From: Roseburia sp.
Lineage (GTDB): Bacteria; Bacillota; Clostridia; Oscillospirales; Ruminococcaceae
Assembly: GCA_023666265.1 (NCBI GenBank)
Contig: JAMPCH010000010.1
Location: forward strand, 1 to 61,988
Reading direction: 5' to 3'
Length of the DNA: 61,988 nucleotides
In this document: in pieces, positions 1 to 7,088 of the stretch
How the letters are laid out: each line of letters starts with the position of its first letter
How positions within the stretch are numbered: the first letter of the stretch is position 1
Translations under genes and position numbers: made by a program
Notes under the pieces: model-generated
Told to the model about the DNA's origin: nothing
The model's input: the letters and a program-made list of their open reading frames with translations, nothing else
Database searches by the model: none

Positions 1-579
1 CTCGTCCGCGCGGGGGTCGGCGCGATCGACCTCGTCGACCCGGATCGGGTCGCCCCGAGTAACCTCAACCGCCAGCTCATCGCCCTCACGAGTACGGTCG
101 GACGCTATAAGACGGACGCGGCGGCGGAGCGCTTCCTCGATATAAACCCCGCGCTGAAGCTGAGCGCCTTTCAAGTCCTCTTCCTCCCCGAGACGGCGAA
201 TCGGTTCGACTTCGGCGAATACGACTACGTCGTCGACGCGATCGATAACGTAAGCGGTAAGATCGAGCTCGCGCTCCGCGCGAGGGAGGCGAAAACGCCG
301 ATCATCTCCGCCATGGGCGCGGGGAATAAGCTCGACCCGACCCGCTTTGAGGTCGCCGATCTTTACGCGACCTCGGTCTGTCCGCTCGCGCGGGTCATGC
401 GCTATGAGCTTAAAAAACGGGGGATCGAGCGGCTGAAGGTCGTTTATTCCAAGGAAAAGCCGATCGTCCCCCCGTCGGGCGGCGAGCGCGTCCCCGCCAG
501 TATCTCCTTCGTCCCGCCCGCGATGGGGCTGATCCTCGCGGGCGAGGTGATCCGCGATCTCGCGGGGGTAGAGAGATAA
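1..579 (+). CDS. tcdA: tRNA threonylcarbamoyladenosine dehydratase (TcdA/ThiF family), 5'-truncated by window edge
   Basis: The reading frame is open from base 1, so the N-terminus with the ATP-binding glycine loop is outside the window and 192 residues remain. What is left is typical of the E1-like ThiF/MoeB fold: the NLNRQ motif with its arginine (residues 21-25), the acidic DAIDN motif (about 79-83), and the segment VCPLARVMR (about 126-134), which is characteristic of TcdA rather than of MoeB or ThiF. Family members use ATP to cyclise N6-threonylcarbamoyladenosine at position 37 of tRNAs. The zinc-binding CxxC pairs of MoeB are not seen. It ends at TAA, followed by repeat C. The TcdA call is from family knowledge; activity is inferred. 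Confidence 0.85.
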   Translation, partial: LVRAGVGAIDLVDPDRVAPSNLNRQLIALTSTVGRYKTDAAAERFLDINPALKLSAFQVLFLPETANRFDFGEYDYVVDAIDNVSGKIELALRAREAKTPIISAMGAGNKLDPTRFEVADLYATSVCPLARVMRYELKKRGIERLKVVYSKEKPIVPPSGGERVPASISFVPPAMGLILAGEVIRDLAGVER

Positions 580-600
580 GACAGAGGGAGCAAACGAAGG

Positions 601-778
601 CGGGGGCTTTGCCCCCGCAAGCAGGATGCTTGCAGGTGAACGCCCCAAGCGTCGCACGGACGCGGCGCAAAACAAAGCGTTCACCCAAACCCGGCCACCA
701 AAGGAAATAATTTCCTTTGGAATCCTTTATACCCATTACAACTCCTCCGAATTTCAACTCTGCGGCTGTCAGGTCGTA
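601..778. repeat. Repeat C, copy 1 (hairpin-bearing intergenic repeat)
   Basis: Shares with 14872-14978 a G-run hairpin (GGGGGC-TTT-GCCCCC), a perfect palindrome around CCAAAGG-AATAATT-CCTTTGG, the following AATCCTTTATACCCATT, and GCGGCTGTCAGGTCGT at the far end. This copy holds about 80 extra bases between the two hairpins, including a small GCAAGC/GCTTGC stem. Both palindromes differ from the other copy by paired changes that keep the pairing. It fills most of the gap between tcdA and ireB. No gene is supported here. Confidence 0.75.
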
Positions 779-823
779 ATTTTTCTAAAAATAGGGGTAA
801 CCCCCTTCGGGCATTCTTTGGTA

Positions 824-862
824 AACAAAAAACTCCCGTAACCGCGTTACGGGAGTTTTTTA
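824..862. terminator. Bidirectional intrinsic terminator
   Basis: A perfect 10-bp stem, ACTCCCGTAA (832-841) against TTACGGGAGT (847-856), with a 5-base loop, flanked by an A-run on the left and a T-run on the right. It can end both tcdA transcription from the left and ireB transcription on the minus strand. Confidence 0.85.
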
Positions 863-875
863 CGGTGAAATCGCG

Positions 876-1124
876 TTATTCCGCGCCGAGATAATTCTTA
901 ACGAGCGCCTGTAAAAGCTCGTCGCGGTCTAAGCGGCGGATCAGGCTTCGCGCGTTATTATACGTCGTTATGTAGGTGGGATCCTCGGAAAGAATATATC
1001 CGACAAGCTGGTTGATCGGGTTATAGCCCTTTTCGTTCAACGCCTGATATACCGTAGTGAGGATCTCCTTCATCTCGTTATCGCGCTCGTCCCGCACCGA
1101 AAATGTCATTGTTTTATCGTGCAT
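876..1124 (-). CDS. ireB: IreB family regulatory phosphoprotein (UPF0297)
   Basis: 82 residues starting [10 protein letters not shown], ending NYLGAE. The pattern [42 protein letters not shown] is the hallmark of the IreB/UPF0297 family, normally about 80-90 residues. The ATG at 1124 is chosen over an upstream in-frame start because AAGGACA sits just before it and the family begins here. In Enterococcus, IreB is phosphorylated by the PASTA kinase IreK and acts in the cell-wall stress and cephalosporin response. The matching kinase (10400-12688) and PP2C phosphatase (12786-13559) are in this window. Bacterial neighbours commonly found next to it, such as ruvX, are not present on the downstream side. 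Confidence 0.93.
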   Translation of the reverse strand: MHDKTMTFSVRDERDNEMKEILTTVYQALNEKGYNPINQLVGYILSEDPTYITTYNNARSLIRRLDRDELLQALVKNYLGAE

Positions 1125-1196
1125 TGTCCTTCCCCTTTCCTCGGATCGAGTCCCCGGCGGAGGACTCACCCTCTGTTCTTATGATCCTTTTCTTAT

Positions 1197-1224
1197 ATTA
1201 TACACTTTTTTTTAAAAAAAACAA
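1197..1224 (-). promoter_or_regulatory. Putative promoter of ireB
   Basis: On the minus strand TTGTTT (1224-1219) and TATAAT (1202-1197) are separated by 16 bp. The spacer is an unusual run of T then A. The predicted start site is about 80 bases upstream of the ireB ATG. Confidence 0.6.
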
Positions 1225-1297
1225 GTACTTTTTTATGAAAAGGGATATTTTTTTCGAAGCGCCAAAAAAAATTGTGCAAATTTATCAATTTTTACTA

Positions 1298-1326
1298 TTG
1301 AATTTGGGGTCGTTTTTTGTTATAAT
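1298..1326 (+). promoter_or_regulatory. Promoter of the heptad-repeat coiled-coil gene, with structured leader
   Basis: TTGAAT (1298-1303), 17-bp spacer, TATAAT (1321-1326). About 150 bases of leader follow before the ATG at 1484. The leader contains an inverted repeat (ACAGGC and CCGTAAA near 1332-1346, pairing with TTTACGG and GCCTGT near 1377-1391) and a short GC stem before GCCTTTTT. I could not match it to a known riboswitch class. The divergent ireB promoter lies about 75 bp to the left. Confidence 0.7.
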
Positions 1327-1483
1327 ATTCACAGGCATCCCGTAAACGCTTTACCGTGTAAAAACGAGCGACGCGCTTTACGGCAAGCCTGTACTTGATT
1401 ATTTATTATTAGGGGAATTTCGGTTCCGAGAGGCGGCGAGCCTTTTTGACCCTTCCCCGACATAGAAAGGATCGGTAGCAATT

Positions 1484-3766
1484 ATGGCAGACGCAAAGCA
1501 AAACAAAAACGCCGCACAAAAGGCGGACAAAAACGCCTTCAGCGAAGGCACCGGCTTTAAGCAGGTCCCGCTCGGATTTGATAAAAACGAGGTCAACCTC
1601 TACATAAACAAGCTGAAAAAACAGATGAAGGAGCAGCAGCAGGACTATGAGAACCGCATCGGCAACCTTCGTAAAAACCTAGAGGACGCTCACGACGAGA
1701 GCAACGCCGCGAAGGCGGCGGCGAGAGCGGCGCAACAGGGTCAGGGCGCGCCCGCCGAGGCGGAGACCGACTCCGTCCGTATCCAACGCGAAAAGGAAGC
1801 GGCGGAAAAGGCGAAGCAAATGGTCGAGGAGGCGAAAAAGGAGAGCGAGGCAAAGATCCTCGAGCTTAGGAAACAGGTCCTCGACGAGCGCCGTAAGGTC
1901 GCGAAATTCGATAAAGACTGCGCCATGGCGCAAATGTCCGAAAAAAAGCTCCGCGCCGAGTATGAGAAGCTAAAGGAGCGCTTTAAGTCCGTTAAAAAGA
2001 CGGGGAGCGGCGCGAAAGCGGTCGTCAGCTCAAACGCCGACGAGATCCTCGCCGAGGCATGTAAAATGGCGGAGGACGTTGTCGCCGCCGCTAAGGATTA
2101 CGCCAAAAAAGCCGCCGCCGAGATCGACGGCTATAAGAAAAAAGTCGAGAACGAGCTGAACGCGCGCGGGAAAAAGCTCGAACAGGCGAAAAAAGACCTC
2201 GAGGCTCAGGCGAAAAAGACCGAGTCGGAGAACGCCGCCGAGAAACAGCGGCTCAAAGAGATCTCCGAGCGGATCGCCGCCGCGACCGAGCGCCTCGGCG
2301 CTTTCGCGGGGAGCTTTGACGCGGTCAATAAACAGATCGCGGCGGTCACGAGCCAGATCGGCTCGGTGACGGGGACGTTCAATACCTTCTCCTCGAGCTT
2401 TGACTCCGTTACGGAGCAGTTAAACAGCTTCACCGGGAGCTTTGACGCGGTCAATAAACAGATCGAGACCGTCACGGGGCAAATTTCCGCCGTGACGGGG
2501 ACGTTTGACGCGGTGACGAAGTCGATCGGCGAGGTGACCGATACCTTTGGGAATGTGACAAAGTCGATCAACTCGGCGGCGGAAAAATTAAACGGCGTGA
2601 CCGGGCAATTCGGTAGCGTATCGGATCAGCTGAACGGGGCGAAGACCGAATTTGAGGGCGTGGCGAAACAGCTCTCGGGCGCGAAGAACGAATTTGAGGG
2701 CGTGGCGGAGCGCCTCACCCTCGCGAAGAGTGAATTTGGCGGTATGAGCGGAGCGCTCGACGGGATGAAGGGCGGCTTCGCCGAGATCACCAAGTCGGTC
2801 GACGCGGCGAAAAGCGGCGTAGCGACCGTACAGGACAGCGTCGGGAAGGCGCAGGCGCTCACCGACAAGGCGAAGGTCTCGGAGGCGGATACGGCGGCGC
2901 TCGGCACGATCGGGAGCGCGATCGCGGCGGCGTCCTCGGCGCTCTCGTTTGAGTTTAAGCTTCCCGAGCTCGACCTCTCCGCCTTTGGGAAGGATAAGCT
3001 CGAGGCGCTTAAAAGTAAGCTAAAGGTCGAGACGACCTATGTCGGCGACGACGAGGAAGACGAAGAGGAGGACATCATCTCCTCGCTCGAGATCGAGAGC
3101 GAGCCCGAATATGAGGCGATCGACGACGACCTCACGATGGAGGAGCCCGCGCCGATCGACGAGGAGATCGAGACCGCGCCCGAACCCGCTCCCGAGCCGG
3201 CGAAGCCGACCAAGGCGGCGAAGAAGGAAGAGGACGATTTCGACTCGATGTTCTTATCGACCGGGGGGGACGACGACCTATCCTCCGATATGTCCGACGG
3301 GATACCGCTCATCAATATGGAGGGCGTGGGCTTTGACGAGGATTTTTCGCTCGACGCCGCGCCGGAGATCGGCGAGGACTTTGACCTAGCGCCGAACGAT
3401 CTCACCGCCGCGCCCGAGAAGGGGAACGACCTCGGCGACGACATTTTTGATATGGCGATCAACCCCGTCGACAGCAGCGACGATACCTTAGACCGTATGA
3501 TGAGCGAGGCGGCGGAGGCGGAGAAGGCGAACGACTTTGAGCTAAAGCCCGCCGAGATCGACCCCGATCGGGTGCATAAGGCATCCACCACGTCGAATGA
3601 CGACTTCGGCGAGTTCGCCGATCTTTTCGCGGCGGGTTCGGCGGAAACGACCGCCGCCTCAGCGCCGAAGCCAAAGCCGTCCTTCCGCCGTGAGACGCCG
3701 AAAACCGACGATAACGACCTCTCCGACAGTATGGATCTGACCGATATTTCCGATTTTCTAATCTAG
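1484..3766 (+). CDS. Large coiled-coil protein with DivIVA-like N-terminus and 26 tandem heptads
   Basis: 760 residues, no signal peptide or membrane segment. After a polar start, residues about 29-50 (PLGFDKNEVNLYINKLKKQM) resemble the start of DivIVA/GpsB proteins. Residues about 50-270 are a charged Ala/Lys/Glu coiled coil. From S277 to about residue 458 there are 26 uninterrupted 7-residue units of the form x-[FIL]-x-x-[VAF]-x-x, rich in Thr, Ser and Gly (for example SFDAVNK, QIETVTG, TFDAVTK). The last 240 residues are acidic and probably disordered, ending in a short hydrophobic motif, DISDFLI. The shape suggests a cytoplasmic scaffold, perhaps at the division site or cell pole; that is inference. 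It has its own promoter. Repeat A starts in the last base of its TAG stop. Confidence 0.75.
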   Translation: MADAKQNKNAAQKADKNAFSEGTGFKQVPLGFDKNEVNLYINKLKKQMKEQQQDYENRIGNLRKNLEDAHDESNAAKAAARAAQQGQGAPAEAETDSVRIQREKEAAEKAKQMVEEAKKESEAKILELRKQVLDERRKVAKFDKDCAMAQMSEKKLRAEYEKLKERFKSVKKTGSGAKAVVSSNADEILAEACKMAEDVVAAAKDYAKKAAAEIDGYKKKVENELNARGKKLEQAKKDLEAQAKKTESENAAEKQRLKEISERIAAATERLGAFAGSFDAVNKQIAAVTSQIGSVTGTFNTFSSSFDSVTEQLNSFTGSFDAVNKQIETVTGQISAVTGTFDAVTKSIGEVTDTFGNVTKSINSAAEKLNGVTGQFGSVSDQLNGAKTEFEGVAKQLSGAKNEFEGVAERLTLAKSEFGGMSGALDGMKGGFAEITKSVDAAKSGVATVQDSVGKAQALTDKAKVSEADTAALGTIGSAIAAASSALSFEFKLPELDLSAFGKDKLEALKSKLKVETTYVGDDEEDEEEDIISSLEIESEPEYEAIDDDLTMEEPAPIDEEIETAPEPAPEPAKPTKAAKKEEDDFDSMFLSTGGDDDLSSDMSDGIPLINMEGVGFDEDFSLDAAPEIGEDFDLAPNDLTAAPEKGNDLGDDIFDMAINPVDSSDDTLDRMMSEAAEAEKANDFELKPAEIDPDRVHKASTTSNDDFGEFADLFAAGSAETTAASAPKPKPSFRRETPKTDDNDLSDSMDLTDISDFLI

Positions 3767-3926
3767 GGCTTGTTGACGCAATCCGAAATGCTCGGATTGC
3801 AAGCGGATTTTTCGTGTTTCGAGGCAAAAAGCCGCAGGAATACTGTATGTATTTCAAGGATTTTTAACGAAGAAGGACGGAAAATATGCTTGTAAGACGA
3901 CGTTTCGCGATTGTGTCAACACATCC
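3766..3926. repeat. Repeat A, copy 1 (161-bp MITE-like element)
   Basis: 161 bp, closely matching 9380-9540 in the same orientation and length. It is flanked by TA on both sides (3764-3765 and 3927-3928), like a TA target duplication. The left end GGGCTTGTTGACGC pairs imperfectly with the right end, and next to it GCAATCCGA-AATGC-TCGGATTGC forms a perfect 9-bp hairpin. It has no reading frame of note. Its first base is the G of the TAG stop codon of the preceding gene. Confidence 0.85.
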
Positions 3927-3947
3927 TAAGCGAAAGGAACTGATCAT

Positions 3948-4487
3948 ATGAACACCTCCGAGCTAAAGGCTTTATCCCCCGACCTAAGGGCGGGGGATAA
4001 AGTAAGCCTCTCGGGTATTATCTATACCTCGCGCGACGCCGCCCATAAGCGGATCGCCGAGCTGATCGAGCGGGGCGAGCCGCTCCCCTATGAATTGGAC
4101 GGCGCGGTCGTCTATTACGCGGGACCGACGGGGACAAAGCCCGGGCTGGCGATCGGCTCTTGTGGTCCGACGACGGCGAGCCGAATGGACAAGTTTTCGC
4201 CCGACCTCCTCGACCGAGGGCTTATCGCCATGATCGGGAAGGGCGAGCGCGATCGGGCGGTCGTCGACGCGATCGTCCGTAATAAAGCGGTCTATTTCTG
4301 CGCGATCGGGGGCGCGGGGGCGCTCGCCTGTCGCTGTATCAAAAAATGCGAGGTGATCGCCTTTGAGGATCTCGGCTGTGAGAGTGTTAAAAGGCTCACG
4401 ATCGAGGATTTTCCGCTAACGGTGGCGATCGACTGTCACGGCGGGAACATTTTTTCGGAGGGAAGAAAAAAATATTGCCGAAATTGA
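3948..4487 (+). CDS. Class I fumarate hydratase / tartrate dehydratase beta subunit
   Basis: 179 residues matching the Fe-S fumarase C-terminal (beta) domain throughout: GDKVSLSGIIYTSRDAAHKR near the start, the GSCGPTTASRMD segment (about 66-77), GKGERDR (about 95-101), and a Gly/Ala/Cys-rich stretch CAIGGAGALACRC. Two-subunit class I fumarases hydrate fumarate to malate with a 4Fe-4S cluster held by the alpha subunit. No alpha subunit lies next to it: upstream is repeat A and the coiled-coil gene, downstream a sigma factor. The start ATG has AAAGGAACTG in front. The partner must be elsewhere, or the activity is tartrate or another hydroxy-acid dehydratase. Confidence 0.88.
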   Translation: MNTSELKALSPDLRAGDKVSLSGIIYTSRDAAHKRIAELIERGEPLPYELDGAVVYYAGPTGTKPGLAIGSCGPTTASRMDKFSPDLLDRGLIAMIGKGERDRAVVDAIVRNKAVYFCAIGGAGALACRCIKKCEVIAFEDLGCESVKRLTIEDFPLTVAIDCHGGNIFSEGRKKYCRN

Positions 4488-4497
4488 TAAATTTTCA

Positions 4498-4526
4498 TTG
4501 ACAATCGAAAAATTTAATGGTATAAT
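4498..4526 (+). promoter_or_regulatory. Consensus promoter of the sigma factor gene
   Basis: TTGACA (4498-4503), 17-bp spacer, TATAAT (4521-4526): a perfect housekeeping promoter. It overlaps the region just after the fumarase stop codon and gives a leader of only about 27 bases to the GTG at 4560. Confidence 0.85.
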
Positions 4527-4559
4527 TATTTAAGCGTCTATGGAATGAGGTGGTTTTTC

Positions 4560-5108
4560 GTGACGACAAGCGACGAGGAGCTTGTCCGGGTCATTCGTTC
4601 AAAAGAGAACCCCCTACCCGGCGCGGAAATGACCCAGCTCGTCTATCGCTATACGCGGATCATAAGGCGTAAAGCCGCTAAGCTCGGGCGCTCGGGCGCG
4701 GAACCCGACGACCTGATCCAAGAGGGCTTCCTCGGGCTGATTGCGGCGGTACGGACGTACCGCGAAAAGCGCGGGAAATTCTCGGTCTACGCGAATACCT
4801 GTATCGAGAACCGAATGAAGTCCGCCGTCCTAAAGGCGGGCGCGGGCTATACCGCCGAGGCGGACTATGACTTTAACCTCCTCTCGGACGACGGGACGCC
4901 GACCGAGGAATCGGTCATCTTAAAGGAACAAAACGCCGAGCTTTTTAAAAAGCTCGAGAGTCTCCTTTCGGGGCGCGAGTTTGAGGTTCTTCGGCTTTAT
5001 CTCGCGGGCTATCGCTATAAAGAGATCGCGGCTCGCCTTTCCCTATCGGTCAAGGCGGTCGATAATTCGCTGTCGCGCCTTCGGCGTAAGCTCAAGAAAT
5101 TGCTTTAA
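4560..5108 (+). CDS. RNA polymerase sigma-70 family factor, SigH-like
   Basis: 182 residues from the GTG at 4560, which is preceded at 6 bases by AGGTGG (4548-4553). An in-frame ATG lies at 4545 but would bury this ribosome site in the coding sequence. Region 2 is clear (EPDDLIQEGFLGLIAAVRTY), as is a region 4 helix-turn-helix (YKEIAARLSLSVKAVDNSLSRLRRKLKK). Size and these motifs fit Bacillus Spo0H/SigH, the sigma factor of early stationary phase and sporulation, better than ECF factors. No anti-sigma gene follows. A weak AAGAAAGC/GCTTTCTT stem at 5152-5175 may end its transcript. Confidence 0.8.
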   Translation: MTTSDEELVRVIRSKENPLPGAEMTQLVYRYTRIIRRKAAKLGRSGAEPDDLIQEGFLGLIAAVRTYREKRGKFSVYANTCIENRMKSAVLKAGAGYTAEADYDFNLLSDDGTPTEESVILKEQNAELFKKLESLLSGREFEVLRLYLAGYRYKEIAARLSLSVKAVDNSLSRLRRKLKKLL

Positions 5109-5151
5109 CGCCGAATGACCGCCGCTTACAGCGCCTTCCCCAAAAATAAAA

Positions 5152-5175
5152 AAAGAAAGCTCGCGCGTAGCGGCT
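5152..5175 (+). terminator. Weak stem-loop after the sigma factor gene
   Basis: AAGAAAGC pairs with GCTTTCTT around an 8-11 base loop, preceded by an A-run but followed by only a short T stretch. A second inverted repeat, TGACCGT (from 5186) with ACGGTCA (to about 5224), lies just before the zinc-ribbon gene and could be an operator or leader hairpin. Confidence 0.4.
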
Positions 5176-5253
5176 TTCTTCCCCGTGACCGTCCGAGCTC
5201 GGCGGTGCAACTCCGTCAACGGTCAAAATAATATATGGACGAGGTATATCGTT

Positions 5254-5526
5254 ATGTTTACTGACAAAACACTTGTATGCAAGGACTGCGGCAATGAATT
5301 CGTTTTCACCGCCGGCGAACAGGAATTTTACACGGAGAAGGGTTTTACCAACGAGCCCCAGCGCTGTAAGTCCTGCCGCGACGCGAAGAAGAATTCCACC
5401 AGAAGCAGAGAGATGTTCACCGCGATCTGCGCCGAGTGCGGAAGGGAAGCGAGAGTTCCTTTCAAGCCCCGCGAGGACAGACCTGTTTTATGCAGCGAAT
5501 GCTTCGCGAAGCAGAGAGGCGAATAA
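5254..5526 (+). CDS. Zinc-ribbon protein with four CxxC motifs
   Basis: 90 residues starting MFTDKTLVCKDCGNEF. Four CxxC pairs (CKDC, CKSC, CAEC, CSEC) form two zinc ribbons: an N-terminal one of the type seen in clostridial proteins with KCKDCGxEFxFTxGEQEFY and a C-terminal CAECGREARVPFKPREDRPVLCSEC. The GAGG at 5241 supports the ATG at 5254 rather than the in-frame start at 5185. Proteins of this family are common in Firmicutes; their function is unknown, nucleic-acid binding being the usual guess. The lower GC of its codons and absence of a clear promoter are the only oddities. Confidence 0.85.
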   Translation: MFTDKTLVCKDCGNEFVFTAGEQEFYTEKGFTNEPQRCKSCRDAKKNSTRSREMFTAICAECGREARVPFKPREDRPVLCSECFAKQRGE

Positions 5527-5607
5527 GGACAGATGTCCCCGCTTTCTCGAAACATCATTGGTTTTAAGATATACTCGTTTCGTTCGGTATTTCTCATTAA
5601 CAATGAA

Positions 5608-5660
5608 AGATCCCCCGACAATAGGGCGTTTCGCCTTATTCCCGGGGGATCTGTTTTTTT
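5608..5660 (+). terminator. Strong intrinsic terminator
   Basis: Two nested stems: AGATCCCCCG (5608-5617) with CGGGGGATCT (5643-5652), enclosing AATAGGGCG with CGCCTTATT, followed by eight T residues. It ends rightward transcription of the zinc-ribbon gene and meets the convergent portal gene, whose stop codon is at 5664. Confidence 0.85.
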
Positions 5661-5663
5661 CTA

Positions 5664-6935
5664 TTACTGATCCGCCGTGACGAAGGGGATCAGCTTCATC
5701 AGCTTTTCGTGCGGGACGACGTCCTTTAAGAGGTTCACCGTCTGAGCCAGCTCGGTCTCATTCTCGGGGAGAGAATGGGTAAAATAGATCTCGACGTCGC
5801 CCGGGTCGAGCCGCGTCGCCGAGAGCGCGAACATCGCGTTCGCGATCATCTTTAGGCGAAGGCGAAGCCCCTCGGCGAAATAGCGCTCCTTGATCTTTGT
5901 GAGCTGTTCAAAGGCGAGGAGCTTATAGCGAAGGGCGACGCCCGAGGCGTTCCCCGAGAAATTCACGTCGTCCATACAGGGGACGCCGCTGAATTTATGA
6001 ATGTCGCTCTCGAGCGATTTCCGAAGAAGCTCGACCGAGCTTTCGTCGAACTGGCGGGTGAGCCACCGCGCGTCGCCGCCGTCGTCCATCGTCATGACCC
6101 CGAATTCCTTGATCGCGCGATAGGTCTCGCTCTCCTCGTCGGGCGTGTCGCCGAGAATTTGCCCCTTGATCAAAAGGATCGCGTCGACGAACTGTTCCTT
6201 ATCGTTGACGCGGTCGGACTGGAGGAGGTTATACGCGTCGATAAGGCTCGTGACCTGACCAAAGTCGCTCTCGCGGTCGCCGTTATTATAATACTCGATG
6301 ATCGGGACGTCGCCGAAAAAATGGTCGTAGGTGATCGGCTCGCCCGTCGTGACGAGCGACCCGCTCAGCATAAACTCGGTCGTCCTCTCGCGGTCACAAA
6401 GATAACAGCGATAGCCGTCGATCCGACCGCCGTCCCCATAGATTGGCATATAGTACACGCCGAAGAGCGGGCGCTCCTCGACGGTGTCGTCATAGACGAC
6501 GAAAGCCTGACGCGGGTCGATACTCGCGAGGCGGATCTCCGGGGTCTTGGCGTTTGAGAGATAAAGCATCTCGTAGGAAACGCCGAAGATCGAGCCGATT
6601 CGCGCGAGGTCGACGTCCTGAGTGTCGCTGTCACAGGCTCGGAGGACGGACTTTAACGCGCTGATGTCGCGCCCGCTCCGACTACCGTATTGGACGGGCG
6701 ACCCCATAAAATACCCGGTCGTACAGTCGGTGATATACTTCGCGTGGTTACAGACGAGGCGGTTATTCGCCGCCCGCTGATCCTTCGGGCGCGAGAGGAT
6801 CGCGTGATCGCCGATATAATAGGCGTAAAGCCGCTCGAGCTCCTCGACCTCGCCGCTGTGCTTACGGATATATCGGACGGCGAGCTTCGGCGTGACCTCG
6901 ACGTCCGCCGAGGCTTGATAAATTTTTGATCTCAT
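5664..6935 (-). CDS. Phage portal protein, SPP1 gp6-like
   Basis: 423 residues from MRSKIYQASADVE. The middle and C-terminal parts match SPP1-type portals: IRKHSGEVEELERLYAYYIGDH, then PIIEYYNNGDRESDFGQVTSLIDAYNLLQSDRVNDKEQF, FSGNASGVALRYKLLAFEQL and VLKDVVP-like helices near the end. Portals form the dodecameric ring through which DNA is packaged. The protein stops at KLIPFVTADQ, where homologues usually run a further 20-60 residues, so the tail may be trimmed. Repeat D (6937-7030) fills the gap before the start; an earlier in-frame start would translate the repeat and is rejected. The gene is intact, but no capsid gene follows. Confidence 0.88.
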   Translation of the reverse strand: MRSKIYQASADVEVTPKLAVRYIRKHSGEVEELERLYAYYIGDHAILSRPKDQRAANNRLVCNHAKYITDCTTGYFMGSPVQYGSRSGRDISALKSVLRACDSDTQDVDLARIGSIFGVSYEMLYLSNAKTPEIRLASIDPRQAFVVYDDTVEERPLFGVYYMPIYGDGGRIDGYRCYLCDRERTTEFMLSGSLVTTGEPITYDHFFGDVPIIEYYNNGDRESDFGQVTSLIDAYNLLQSDRVNDKEQFVDAILLIKGQILGDTPDEESETYRAIKEFGVMTMDDGGDARWLTRQFDESSVELLRKSLESDIHKFSGVPCMDDVNFSGNASGVALRYKLLAFEQLTKIKERYFAEGLRLRLKMIANAMFALSATRLDPGDVEIYFTHSLPENETELAQTVNLLKDVVPHEKLMKLIPFVTADQ

Positions 6936-6936
6936 T

Positions 6937-7030
6937 TTTATGACCATTCCTTTCCTCTGGAGGCAGTTTGTGCCGAGAGGATTTGCCGAGGCACAAACAA
7001 CGGGTTTGAAAAATCTTCGATTTTTCAAAC
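6937..7030 (-). repeat. Repeat D, copy 1 (mobile 5' leader element before the portal gene)
   Basis: 94 bp identical to 19729-19822. Read on the minus strand it has a perfect 12-bp hairpin (GTTTGAAAAATC, GAA, GATTTTTCAAAC), a second stem TTTGTGCC/GGCACAAA, then GAGGAAAGGA and the start codon of the portal gene a few bases later. Upstream of the element is another ribosome-site-like AGAAAGGAAAAT, as if the element had been inserted between an older site and the gene. Confidence 0.85.
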
Positions 7031-7088
7031 ATTTTCCTTTCTTTTTAATTTTATTTTTTTGTGAAGGCGTACAACGCGGCTTCTTTCG

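Noticed and set aside
410-757. Minus-strand reading frame over the tcdA end
   Set aside because: It is antisense to tcdA and repeat C, very rich in Arg, Gly and Pro as expected from GC-rich shadow frames, and has no ribosome site.
1327-1483. Known riboswitch (c-di-GMP, preQ1, T-box) in the coiled-coil gene leader
   Set aside because: None of the conserved core sequences of these classes could be found by eye.
3037-3591. Long minus-strand Ser-rich frame inside the coiled-coil gene
   Set aside because: Serine runs come from antisense reading of Asp/Glu codons; the sense frame has clear protein features.
6936-7028. N-terminal extension of the portal protein (and likewise of Def at 19729-19788)
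   Set aside because: Both extensions are translations of repeat D in different frames; the families begin at the ATG after the repeat, which has its own ribosome site.
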